Source: Bacteroidota bacterium
GTDB taxonomy: Bacteria > Bacteroidota > Bacteroidia > AKYH767-A > OLB10
Assembly (NCBI GenBank): GCA_016717725.1
Contig: JADKFA010000046.1
Coordinates: 186,001-250,000 of the forward strand
Reading direction: 5' to 3'
Length of the DNA: 64,000 nucleotides
In this document: one piece after another, positions 19,358 through 27,562 of the stretch
Numbering within the stretch: the first letter of the stretch is position 1
Layout of the letters: each line of letters opens with the position of its first letter
Position numbers and translations under genes: made by a program
The notes under the pieces: model-generated
What the model was told of the DNA's origin: nothing
Databases searched by the model: none
The model's input: the letters and a program-made list of their open reading frames with translations, nothing else

Positions 19358-19587
19358 AATTAATCCAATAAATTTTCAATCACGTCGTCGTAGAGGCAGG
19401 TATGACCTGCCTCTACGACGACGTGATATTTGTAGAGAGAGAGCAACGTTGTTGAGACAAGGCATGCCTTGTCTCAACTAAGCATACCTTGTCTCAACTA
19501 ATCATGCCTTGTCTTAACAAGAGCAATTATTTTCTACAAGGATAAAACTGCAAATAAATTGCGATCCCTCAAGATGGTTTAAATATT
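19358..19587. repeat. Dispersed hairpin repeat, copy 2
   Basis: Second copy of the 15344 element. The 49-base hairpin (19379-19427) is identical, and the 28-bp palindrome starting GTTGAGACAAGGC is kept. The tandem part has only two, more diverged units (AGCATACCTTGTCTC, ATCATGCCTTGTCTT) instead of three, and about 30 extra bases precede the shared AAATAAATTGCGATCCCTC tail. It fills most of the 411-bp gap between the convergent GH1 and T9SS genes; nothing else was seen there. Confidence 0.92.
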
Positions 19588-19609
19588 CAGAAAGCCCTAT
19601 TTAAACTGA

Positions 19610-20440
19610 TTATTTTGCAATTACAATCTTCTGAGAAAAAATACTTCCTTCACTGATCACTCGAACCAAGTATATACCATTTTGAAGATCTTGTAAATTC
19701 AATGTATTTATTCCTTGAAATGATAAATTGATATTCGACATCACCAATTTTCCATCGAGAGAGAGTACTTGTAGATTCGCATCACGATTAATTTTAATAT
19801 TCAATTCGCTACTTGTTGGTACTGGAAAAAGGGTTAAGCCCCATTCAGCAGCTAAATTATCGTTTAAGCCAACAGTAGTCGGAGGAATAATCACTTCGGA
19901 ACAAGCGTCACCATTTAAATAACTTTTTAAGGTGAACAAATCGGTTGAATCTAACAGGGGAGTAGTTCCCCCAACAAAATCAAAATGGATCAAGGCAATA
20001 GGGACACCATTCGGGATTGACACAAGATGACTGGATGTAAATCGAACGGTTGAATCGTTGGTATTATAGTGGAAAAAAGCTAATAATGGTTGTCCGGCAG
20101 GCTCCATCGAAATCGTGTCAAATACAAGTCGATTCTGATTGAATTTGAAAGAATAATCGAAAGAATAAATTAGATCATCCGAATCAAAATAAATTGGAAA
20201 AGAAACATGAGTCCCGTTATAGGTAGCATTATTCATACTAAAAAAAACAGAATCAGCAGAATCGATAGATACGGTGCCGAGCATCATATCATTAGCAAGT
20301 TCTACAACATTGATACCCTCAAAGTTATTACAACTTTCAGTGTATCCACTAGCACTAACTACTAAAGACTTTGCTGAGATGGGTTGCGTACATAGGATCA
20401 TAAGTATCCAGGCACTTCCTATAATTTTTAAACTTTTCAT
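19610..20440 (-). CDS. T9SS-exported protein with a cohesin-like domain
   Basis: 276 residues from the ATG at 20440, which begins the signal peptide (MKSLKIIGSAWILMILCTQPISA); an ATG three codons upstream is an alternative. After it comes a beta-rich domain (about 50-180) with VSFPIYFDSDDLIYSFDYSFKF and FHYNTNDSTVRFTSS, clearly related to a domain of the 21568-24792 protein and resembling cohesins. The last 80 residues (LTLFPVPTSSELNIKI ... GIYLVRVISEGSIFSQKIVIAK) are a T9SS type A domain. A TAAATTTG box at 20460-20467 is a good promoter candidate. Function unknown; cohesin-like modules often bind dockerins, which occur in three nearby proteins. Confidence 0.8.
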   Translation of the reverse strand: MKSLKIIGSAWILMILCTQPISAKSLVVSASGYTESCNNFEGINVVELANDMMLGTVSIDSADSVFFSMNNATYNGTHVSFPIYFDSDDLIYSFDYSFKFNQNRLVFDTISMEPAGQPLLAFFHYNTNDSTVRFTSSHLVSIPNGVPIALIHFDFVGGTTPLLDSTDLFTLKSYLNGDACSEVIIPPTTVGLNDNLAAEWGLTLFPVPTSSELNIKINRDANLQVLSLDGKLVMSNINLSFQGINTLNLQDLQNGIYLVRVISEGSIFSQKIVIAK

Positions 20441-20459
20441 GATATCCATTTCTATCTTA

Positions 20460-20467
20460 CAAATTTA
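20460..20467 (-). promoter_or_regulatory. -7 box of the 19610-20440 gene
   Basis: On the minus strand this reads TAAATTTG, a full match to TAnnTTTG, 20 bases before the chosen ATG at 20440. It favours the ATG at 20440 over 20449, which would leave almost no leader. Confidence 0.55.
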
Positions 20468-20546
20468 CTACTGCAAAATGAAATTGATGTAAACTGCGAA
20501 TTATACTTGTGTAAGGGAATTGTTAACTAAAATAATCAAGAAAATT

Positions 20547-20750
20547 CTAATCCCACAATTGTCATTAGAAATGACAATTGTGCCCGAAGGGCGACGAATT
20601 CATTGATCAATCAATGAATTGTCGGGATTAGCCCTGACATTGATTTTAAAGCAATTATTACAATCGTTTAACAATATTATTTGAATTATTGCTTCAAAAT
20701 CAATTGTCAGCCCGTTGGGCAAAAAAGTCTAATGACTTTTTTGGGCTAAT
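20547..20750. repeat. Two adjoining cloverleaf (four-way-junction) palindromic elements
   Basis: Element A (20547-20631): closing stem CTAATCCC/GGGATTAG, then three hairpins with no spacer bases between them: an 11-bp stem (20555-20581), GCCC-GAA-GGGC (20582-20592), and a 13-bp stem with one bulge (20593-20623). Element B (20627-20750): closing stem ATTAGCCC/GGGCTAAT, then a stem of over 20 bp with a few mismatches (20635-20709), GCCC-GTT-GGGC (20710-20720), and a 9-bp stem with a TAAT loop (20721-20742). The closing stems share 20627-20631, so the two folds compete. Element B touches the stop codon of the 20746-21345 gene. This accounts for most of the gene-free stretch 20450-20745. Confidence 0.88.
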
Positions 20751-21345
20751 TACAAGTTTTAAAAATATCGGCTACCCAAATCAGATAATCTCGGGTATCG
20801 ACAAAACCATCGGGATAAAAATCTTGCGGACAACCGGGGCATGGGGTTAAATATTCTCCTAAAAAGATGATATAATCCAACACATCTACTACCCCATTCG
20901 CATTTAAGTCTGTATTTAAGGTATGGCTACCAATCGTAATTGGATTGGCAACATACGTTCCATAATAGCACTTGTAGCAATTCAATGTTAAGCCATAGGT
21001 ACCTGGTTGGGTTATGGTGATCGACTGTGTAGTTTGTCCGGTTGTCCATAGATAAGAGCATCCTTTTTGTCCATTTCCAGTTAACACAACAGATTGACCA
21101 GGGCAGATGGAGGAGGGACCAGAAGAAGAAATAATGGCCATAAAACTACTACGAGATGGAGCATTAAAAGATGAATCATTTTGTTCCATTGAAAAGGATT
21201 TCTTCATTTCCATTTCCTGAAATGACTCCAAATAAAAATATTCATTTAGAGGGTATGTTAAAGCATATCTTTCATTTTGAGCATAGCACTCCATACCAAA
21301 AACGAATGATAACAAAAAAGACAATATAAATTTACTAATTTTCAT
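20746..21345 (-). CDS. Secreted protein with C-terminal dockerin-like repeats
   Basis: 199 residues. Signal peptide MKISKFILSFLLSFVFGMECYAQ, a low-complexity linker, then an Ig/PKD-like segment (SSICPGQSVVLTGNG ... YLWTTGQTTQSITI). The C-terminus has paired EF-hand-like loops, DLNANGVVDVLDYIIF and DFYPDGFVDTRDYLIW, which look like a type I dockerin. The final ADIFKTCN resembles the FNLSCN end of the beta-helix protein at 24830. No classical T9SS domain is visible. The stop codon lies inside the closing stem of a palindromic element. Role unknown; calcium-dependent docking to a cohesin-like partner is a possibility. Confidence 0.75.
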   Translation of the reverse strand: MKISKFILSFLLSFVFGMECYAQNERYALTYPLNEYFYLESFQEMEMKKSFSMEQNDSSFNAPSRSSFMAIISSSGPSSICPGQSVVLTGNGQKGCSYLWTTGQTTQSITITQPGTYGLTLNCYKCYYGTYVANPITIGSHTLNTDLNANGVVDVLDYIIFLGEYLTPCPGCPQDFYPDGFVDTRDYLIWVADIFKTCN

Positions 21346-21373
21346 TTTGAATTCTGCACACTAAAATATCTAG

Positions 21374-21381
21374 CAAATCTA
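21374..21381 (-). promoter_or_regulatory. -7 box of the 20746-21345 gene
   Basis: Minus-strand TAGATTTG, a full match to TAnnTTTG, 29 bases before the ATG at 21345. No clear -33 element was identified. Confidence 0.5.
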
Positions 21382-21519
21382 AAAAATTGCATCATTCCTC
21401 TTGTTAAGTCAATATTAACAAACTAGAATTTTATCAAACATTACTTCTTCGGTCTTGACCTACGAAGTACACTCTTCTGCTTCGGTCAAAGCACATAAAG
21501 TACAATTGAATCCACAAAA

Positions 21520-21549
21520 AAAGGCTTCGGGAAAAATCCCGAAGCCTTT
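21520..21549 (-). terminator. Intrinsic terminator after the T9SS/Ig-like gene
   Basis: The minus strand reads GGCTTCGGG, a short A/T loop, CCCGAAGCC and then a run of seven T. The perfect 9-bp GC-rich stem, extended by A-T pairs, lies 18 bases past the stop codon of the 21568-24792 gene and marks the end of that two-gene transcript. Confidence 0.9.
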
Positions 21550-21567
21550 GTCAAAACCCCAATTCAA

Positions 21568-24500
21568 TTAGTGTTTCACTACTACTTTGCTGGTAGAGAT
21601 AAATCCAGCATTCCAAACTTTCAACATGTAAACACCATTTGATAATGTTTTCACATCCATTTCAATTTTCTCACCTGCTAATACATTAGCAACTGAAAGA
21701 ACTACACGACCGTTCATGTCAGATAATTCAACTTGAGCATCTTCAGATGTTAATACATTCAACATGCTATTTACTGGATTTGGATAAACAGATACATTCA
21801 ACTTTTCAGCAGAAAGTGTACGTTCAGTGTTCACATCTAATTGTACGTGCTCTCCATTCAAGTAAGCAGTTAAATCAGATAAATCACTTGCTGTCATTTC
21901 ATTTCCATTGATAGCAAAACGAATGTTTAATACTTGCGTATTTTTCTCGATTGCATCCATGCTATTCGATGTAAAACGGATTGTTTGATCGTTGGTGTTA
22001 AAATGAGACATGATCATCATTTTACCAGTTAAATCTTCAACACCATCAAAGCTTAGTTTAGCGCTATTCATTTTCAAAGAGAAGTCAATTGCGTTTACTG
22101 ATTCCGTTGATTGGAAAGAAACAGGAATCGTTACAAAACCATTTGCAATAATTGCATTTGACAAATTGAAGCTCACTTTATCAGTAGAACCTACTCTGAA
22201 AGGACTAGGTGCTCCGTTATTAGAAGAATAGTTACCATTCACATCACCAACTAAAATTCCTTTGTATGACTCAGTACCGATAATTGGACAACCAGAATAA
22301 TCAAGAACTGGGATATTGCTACAGAAAGCAACTACTGGAACTTTATTCTTACTATATCCGATACCATCATTAGATGGGTAAGAAGTAGAAATGTAATAAG
22401 CTGGAGTAGAACTTACCGTAGTAACATCAACAAATGACCAGTCACGTGAAGCACGTATTGGAAGGATTGGATTACCACTTGCATCATAGTTCCAAGCTTG
22501 TTGGAATTCAGGAATGAACAATACAGCACGTTGGTTAATTTGGGTAAGGTCACCAGAAGAAACCACACCATCCATATTCACATCCATAGCTATCATTTGA
22601 TAAACTGAAGGAGTGAAGCTAGCATCAAGAATTAACACACGACGTGTTAAGAACGCATCGAAACCATTTACTACAGGTTGTACGTCTGTTGCAGCAGCGA
22701 TATCTTTAATCACTTCCAACTTTGGACCGTTGTTGATATTGTACGAGAAATCACCATTCAAATCAGGTTGAACTGCAACCAATGATTGGTTATTACAAGC
22801 AATACTATTTCCATAGATATTAGTGATTAAATAATCACCAGTATTTATTGCATCATAACGGATTGGGCTATTATCTTCCCAGAAACGCAAAGAGCTATTG
22901 AAGATACTATCCTTATACGTTGAGAACAAACCAGAATCAACAGGTTGCAATTGAACACCAGTAATACGGCTTTCTAATAAAGTATCCGCTTTGAAAACTG
23001 CAGTATCTACATTCAAGAAACCAGAAGTCTTAGCAAATTCAACACAGATAATTTCACCAGTACCAGAGAAACGAGCAGCAGCAGGAGCTCCAGAATTGAA
23101 GTACACAGCGATACGCATTTTACCATTAACAGCATCAATAGAATGTGCAGTACTAACTTGATTGTAGTTGTAAGTTGGAGCTAACAAATCATTGCTTCTT
23201 ACGATAGCACCAGTAGGAGTAACTTTAGTTACATCATAATCAAGAACGATATCATAACCGATCACGTTCGAAACTGGACTTAATGTAGACGCTTTAATTG
23301 GCAAACAGAAGTTACTTGGAACACAAGTACTCACGATATTACCTATTAAATATGGAGCACCAGCAGGATTCAAAATAAATATTGTTCTTGAAGCAGAAGT
23401 TGTTTGAGCACCGAAGTTATCTGTTGCACGAGCAGTAATCACACGGTTACCGAAAGGAGCAGCACTTGTCCAGCTAACAGAATAAGGAGATGTAGCATCT
23501 ACACCTACAGAAACACCATCAACAAAAAATTCAACATTAGCAACAGTACCATCAGCATCTGCAGCATTTGCATCGATATTTACAGCAGTTCCACCTACTA
23601 TGTTTGCACCATTAGCAGGAGCTGTAAGACTCACTGTTGGAGCAACGTTTACACCTACTGTGATGTTCACAGCAGCTGAAGTAGTTTGAGCACCTAAGTT
23701 ATCAGTAACTTTAGCAGTTAACGCTTTGTTACCAGCAGTAGCATTCCATGTTGTAGAATAAGGAGCTGTATTATCAACACCGATAGAAACACCATTTACA
23801 AAAAACTCAACAGAAGCAACAGAACCATCTGCATCAGCAGCAGCAGCATCAATAGTAACAACATCATTCACAAAGAATGAAGCACCATTTAATGGATTCG
23901 TGATACTAATTGTTGGGCTGATGTTTGCTACGTTAAATGTTCCAGCTAAGCTTGGCATTAAAATTTCTGCGCCTGTAGCATTTGAAGAAACGTAATTTTC
24001 AATTGCAAATGTAGTATTGTTTCTAAGTTGAATATTTAATTCAAAGTGAAACACACCATCAGAAGTGAACTGACCTAACAACACACGGTTAGTTCCAGTA
24101 GGAAATGCTCCTACTTGCTCACCTAATACTCCCCAAGAAGTATTTGTACTTGTGTAATTATTACCAACTACAGAACCATCAGTAAACATGTTTACCATTG
24201 GGCTTGCAGCATCTCCTAACATCGTTAAAGAAAGCAATGCAGGAGATCCAGAAGTGTTATACATACCATCAGCAGTTGTAATTGCTGGAGCAGCACTTGG
24301 ATCATTATTAGCAAGAACTGTAACTGGGTTAAAAACTAAATTAGCTCCACCTGCCACAGCATCTTCTGCTTTTAATACTCCGAAACGTCCAGGAGCAATA
24401 GCACCACAAGACAAATAAGAATCTAAGAACGTAGTTCCTGAACCAATGATAGCAGAACTAGAACTAGAGAAATTTCCTCCAGTAGTATTACCGTTTGTAT

Positions 24501-24792
24501 GGTTATAGAAATTAGTTGTAGTTGTTAAAACCAATGGATGAGAAGGAACTCCGTAAACGGATTGAATTCCCCATCCTGGTAATAAATCTGCATACACACG
24601 GAATGTTACAGATCCAACAGGTAGAGTACCTGTTGTGTAACCTGCCCCTGATAAATCAGCATTGGCAGCAGCAGCATCCGCTGCATTTGATACGTAGTAC
24701 TTCTCCACGATAATATTCTCCAATCCTTGAGAATTCGCAGCGGTTCCTACTAGCAAGAAAGCAAGTCCTGCTAATATATTTTTAATTTTCAT
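21568..24792 (-). CDS. Large T9SS protein: GLE-family N-domain, Ig-like, cohesin-like and dockerin-like modules
   Basis: 1074 residues from the ATG at 24792, chosen because it opens the signal peptide (MKIKNILAGLAFLLVGTAANSQ); an earlier ATG would add a charged leader. Order: GLENIIVEKYYVSN domain (23-290), shared with four other proteins of this locus; two Ig-like domains (about 292-480, VEFFVNGVSIGVD and VEFFVDGVSVGVD); a cohesin-like domain (about 494-624); a dockerin-like loop MDVNMDGVVSSGDLTQIN (about 735-760); a second cohesin-like domain (about 880-987, HFNTNDQTIRFTSNS); and a T9SS type A end (VSVYPNPVNSMLNV ... GVYMLKVWNAGFISTSKVVVKH). It lies 37 bases after the beta-helix gene and before a strong terminator. 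Probably a large surface protein; ligand unknown. Confidence 0.85.
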   Translation of the reverse strand: MKIKNILAGLAFLLVGTAANSQGLENIIVEKYYVSNAADAAAANADLSGAGYTTGTLPVGSVTFRVYADLLPGWGIQSVYGVPSHPLVLTTTTNFYNHTNGNTTGGNFSSSSSAIIGSGTTFLDSYLSCGAIAPGRFGVLKAEDAVAGGANLVFNPVTVLANNDPSAAPAITTADGMYNTSGSPALLSLTMLGDAASPMVNMFTDGSVVGNNYTSTNTSWGVLGEQVGAFPTGTNRVLLGQFTSDGVFHFELNIQLRNNTTFAIENYVSSNATGAEILMPSLAGTFNVANISPTISITNPLNGASFFVNDVVTIDAAAADADGSVASVEFFVNGVSIGVDNTAPYSTTWNATAGNKALTAKVTDNLGAQTTSAAVNITVGVNVAPTVSLTAPANGANIVGGTAVNIDANAADADGTVANVEFFVDGVSVGVDATSPYSVSWTSAAPFGNRVITARATDNFGAQTTSASRTIFILNPAGAPYLIGNIVSTCVPSNFCLPIKASTLSPVSNVIGYDIVLDYDVTKVTPTGAIVRSNDLLAPTYNYNQVSTAHSIDAVNGKMRIAVYFNSGAPAAARFSGTGEIICVEFAKTSGFLNVDTAVFKADTLLESRITGVQLQPVDSGLFSTYKDSIFNSSLRFWEDNSPIRYDAINTGDYLITNIYGNSIACNNQSLVAVQPDLNGDFSYNINNGPKLEVIKDIAAATDVQPVVNGFDAFLTRRVLILDASFTPSVYQMIAMDVNMDGVVSSGDLTQINQRAVLFIPEFQQAWNYDASGNPILPIRASRDWSFVDVTTVSSTPAYYISTSYPSNDGIGYSKNKVPVVAFCSNIPVLDYSGCPIIGTESYKGILVGDVNGNYSSNNGAPSPFRVGSTDKVSFNLSNAIIANGFVTIPVSFQSTESVNAIDFSLKMNSAKLSFDGVEDLTGKMMIMSHFNTNDQTIRFTSNSMDAIEKNTQVLNIRFAINGNEMTASDLSDLTAYLNGEHVQLDVNTERTLSAEKLNVSVYPNPVNSMLNVLTSEDAQVELSDMNGRVVLSVANVLAGEKIEMDVKTLSNGVYMLKVWNAGFISTSKVVVKH

Positions 24793-24829
24793 AATTTTTT
24801 TAGTTGATGATTTATTGAGTTGATTTATT

Positions 24830-26434
24830 TTAATTACAAGAAAGGTTAAATTGAGCAACGAAGATTAAGAAGTCAGAAGTGTTAGTTTGTCCGTCAGAGT
24901 TTAGATCGGTAGGACATGGAGTTAAACCAGGAATTACATTGATTACAGAAGTGTAAGCCCATTTGTTTAACCAAGGCTTTTTACCAGCTTCGAATGCACC
25001 GCGGTAAGCAGCAGGAGTAAAGAAACCATCATTTGGAGCTGAACAAGTAGTAGCAAGATTGCTAGTTGGAACTACGTCAATATTGTCAGAAACTACGTTT
25101 GTTGTACCATTGATGTTAAATAGATAATCGAAACCAGGAACAGTATTTGTGTTTACGTTATTCTCACTAAAGAATTTAGTAGAATCAGCACCAGTGAACT
25201 GAACATTTGTGTTAGAAGCAGGGAAAGTACAAGCTACCCAATGGTTACATTGAACTTTAACAAGATTGTTTACCCAGTTAACATAAGAAGAATCAGAACC
25301 ACCTTGTAAATTCATTCCACCACGGAAACCTGTGAAAATTGAGTTGTAAATTTCACCTTCTGCATCAGCTTTGAAGCTAATACCGAAAGGATTTCCAGTT
25401 GTTGTACCTGTACCACCCGCACCAACGTTAGAACCATTACCAATGATTGTTGCATTGTAAACTACAGGATGAGATTTAATAGTAGAAACAGCAGAAGTAT
25501 AACCACCGAACCATGTAGAAGAACCTTCGTCACCATCCCACTCAAATCCACTTTCTCCACCTGGAGCAACAGCAGCAGGAGCTTTCACACCAAAAAGGAA
25601 TTGTAACTTTCCGTCATAATCCATATCGATATCATAACCATCATCGTTAAGGAACATGAAGTTGATGTACTTACAATTTACAGTACCACCCCACCATTCG
25701 ATAGCATCATCATCGTTTGAAAGAACTTCAATATTTTCAATTGTTGTTCCGCTACCTACAGCACCCAATGATAAACCGTTTAACTCAACATTTGCAGCCG
25801 TTGCACCACCCGCATGACGGATAGAAATATAACGAAGAACACCTGAATTGTCATTGTTGTTTGGAGTTGAACCACCACCAAATATAGAACGAGCATCGGC
25901 ATTTAATCCTTCCATTAACCACTCTCCGTTAGCAGTTGTTCCACCACCTGTAATAGCAACACCACCAAGACGTGCTAATTGAGCACTACCTAATACTTGG
26001 ATTCCACCCCACTCAGCACGGTTGCCAATTGGATAAGTTCCATTTACTGGATCATTTGTTGATGTAAATACAATTGGACATGTGTTAGTACCAGAAGCAT
26101 AAATTTTACCACCACGCATGATAACAAGAGAATTTTGTTGAACACCGACACCAGTTGGTGTACCTTTAATAACAGTACCAGGAGCAATAGTGATTGACTT
26201 TCCAGCGCCTACCCAAACTTTGTCGTTAAGAATGTAAGTAGTGTCGCATGACAAATAAAGATTAGCAAGTAGATTTCCATCTACATCAACATAAGAACTG
26301 AAGTTCTTAGTAGGACGGCTAGAAACAGAAGGACATCCACAATCAGCGCCTAAGTTGTTTTGAGCAGAACCTGTAGTTCCCACTGCAACCACCATCCCGG
26401 CAGCAACAGCAAATTTTGTAATTAGTTTTTTCAT
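24830..26434 (-). CDS. Secreted right-handed beta-helix protein with a C-terminal dockerin-like end
   Basis: 534 residues from the ATG at 26434, which begins the signal peptide (MKKLITKFAVAAGMVVAVGTTGSAQ). The body has the repeating pattern of a parallel beta-helix family common in Bacteroidota and Vibrio and often misnamed 'multidrug transporter': GKSITIAPGTVIKG, SLVIMRGGKIYASGT, PIVFTSTNDP, AEWGGIQVLG, DDAIEWWGGTVNCKY. Members often sit near a TonB receptor, as here. The last 30 residues (DLNSDGQTNTSDFLIFVAQ) form a dockerin-like loop. A good -7 box and an inverted repeat lie upstream. It is the first gene of the transcript ending at the 21520 terminator. Confidence 0.85.
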   Translation of the reverse strand: MKKLITKFAVAAGMVVAVGTTGSAQNNLGADCGCPSVSSRPTKNFSSYVDVDGNLLANLYLSCDTTYILNDKVWVGAGKSITIAPGTVIKGTPTGVGVQQNSLVIMRGGKIYASGTNTCPIVFTSTNDPVNGTYPIGNRAEWGGIQVLGSAQLARLGGVAITGGGTTANGEWLMEGLNADARSIFGGGSTPNNNDNSGVLRYISIRHAGGATAANVELNGLSLGAVGSGTTIENIEVLSNDDDAIEWWGGTVNCKYINFMFLNDDGYDIDMDYDGKLQFLFGVKAPAAVAPGGESGFEWDGDEGSSTWFGGYTSAVSTIKSHPVVYNATIIGNGSNVGAGGTGTTTGNPFGISFKADAEGEIYNSIFTGFRGGMNLQGGSDSSYVNWVNNLVKVQCNHWVACTFPASNTNVQFTGADSTKFFSENNVNTNTVPGFDYLFNINGTTNVVSDNIDVVPTSNLATTCSAPNDGFFTPAAYRGAFEAGKKPWLNKWAYTSVINVIPGLTPCPTDLNSDGQTNTSDFLIFVAQFNLSCN

Positions 26435-26490
26435 TTTTTTAAATTGATTTTTATTTGGTTTTAAATAATACATGTACTCTTTAGCTGGGT

Positions 26491-26498
26491 CAAAAGTA
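26491..26498 (-). promoter_or_regulatory. -7 box of the beta-helix/T9SS operon
   Basis: Minus-strand TACTTTTG, a full TAnnTTTG match, 57 bases before the ATG at 26434. A perfect inverted repeat lies just upstream of it (26513-26528). Confidence 0.6.
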
Positions 26499-26512
26499 GA
26501 GGGGGTATTTTA

Positions 26513-26528
26513 TCTGGAAATATCCAGA
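26513..26528. promoter_or_regulatory. Inverted repeat, candidate operator
   Basis: TCTGGA-AATA-TCCAGA, a perfect 6-bp inverted repeat with a 4-base spacer, 15 bases upstream of the -7 box of the beta-helix gene, in the region where a regulator could bind. No regulator has been linked to it. Confidence 0.35.
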
Positions 26529-26579
26529 AACTTACTAAATCATTATTTGTATTTCACCTGTATGTTAACGTGAAATGGG

Positions 26580-26700
26580 TGATCCCGATAGCTATCGGGA
26601 GGTAAATTGGTAAATTAATATACTGAAAATTAATAATTCCCATAGCTATCGGGAGGTGAATTGAAAAATTGGTAATTCCGATAGCTATCGTAAAGTAAAT
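26580..26700. repeat. GATAGCTATC palindromic repeat cluster
   Basis: One full palindrome TCCCGATAGCTATCGGGA (26583-26600) and two diverged copies (near 26642-26655 and 26683-26697), each followed by a similar tail (AGGTAAATTG, AGGTGAATTG, AAGTAAATT). The same palindrome recurs at 50630-51020. It lies in the 358-bp gap upstream of the beta-helix gene; apart from the promoter and operator entries nothing else was seen in the gap. Confidence 0.85.
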
Positions 26701-26792
26701 TAAAAATTGTTATTTCTCTGCAATCTACAATACCAACCAGCAAATTTTAAAAACAATAAAACCAAAAAAATATTAATATTTGATATGAAAAC

Positions 26793-27554
26793 TCAATTGT
26801 TTTTAACACAACGCACACTCATTCCGTATTCCTTTTGAACATACTGTCTAAATACTTCTGATGTTTTATAATCCAAGTAACGATACCAAGCTTTTGTGTT
26901 ATCAGAAGTACTTTCAGAAGCAGTCCACCAAAAGCCAGTATACAAACGACTTGGGTATCCAAACTTACCATCGTACAAACGACAAGAGCCAGACAATGCA
27001 GAAAATCCACTGCTATTAGTAGCCCAAACAGGATCAAATCGATTCCAGTTATCAGTACCTTCCGCTTTTAACGCATCCCCTTCGACAGATCCTCTCCAAC
27101 CTGTTTTCACAATTTCTGAGGATTCCATTCCAACAGCACCTTCCAATTGTTTCCAATCATCGTCTGTTGCTATATGCCAACCATCGGGAGCAAGACCTGC
27201 AGAATTAGAAACGGCAGCCCAGTTATAAAGATATCCCATTGCAGAGTTTGCATCTGGGTGAACCGAATAGCCAGGATTACCCTGACTCCAAGAAGTAGCA
27301 TCTACCAATTCATTCACATCTTGTCCATCACGATAATGCTTTACTTTCAAATTCTCGGCCATCCACCACTTTCCGCCTACCAATACTGTTTTGTAAATAT
27401 TTCCATCTACATCAATCATAGTTCCTGTTTCTACAATAGGAGTTGCTTCATCATCATCTTTACATGCACTTAATCCAAAAAACAAATACACTAAGAAAAA
27501 CACGAGAAATCGTAATGATGAATGATGTTTAACAAATCGAATAGAATTATTCAT
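26793..27554 (-). CDS. FISUMP-domain lipoprotein
   Basis: 253 residues. Lipobox FGLSAC (Cys about residue 31) after a hydrophobic segment, so it should be lipid-anchored. The rest is a Fibrobacter succinogenes major paralogous (FISUMP) domain: DVDGNIYKTVLVGGKWWMAENLKV, MGYLYNWAAV, GWHIATDDDWKQLE, GFSALSGSCRLYDGKF and GFWWTASES, ending SVRCVKNN. The biochemical role of this fold is not established. It lies eight bases after the GLE/T9SS gene in an operon with the TonB receptor. Confidence 0.88.
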   Translation of the reverse strand: MNNSIRFVKHHSSLRFLVFFLVYLFFGLSACKDDDEATPIVETGTMIDVDGNIYKTVLVGGKWWMAENLKVKHYRDGQDVNELVDATSWSQGNPGYSVHPDANSAMGYLYNWAAVSNSAGLAPDGWHIATDDDWKQLEGAVGMESSEIVKTGWRGSVEGDALKAEGTDNWNRFDPVWATNSSGFSALSGSCRLYDGKFGYPSRLYTGFWWTASESTSDNTKAWYRYLDYKTSEVFRQYVQKEYGMSVRCVKNN

Positions 27555-27562
27555 AACAGTTC

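Noticed and set aside
20547..20750. Cloverleaf structures as possible tRNA genes
   Set aside because: No anticodon-loop context, no T-loop (GGTTCGA-like) sequence and arm lengths that do not fit tRNA.
23404..24418. Plus-strand frames opposite the large T9SS gene
   Set aside because: Codon pattern and protein features belong to the minus-strand gene; these are shadows.
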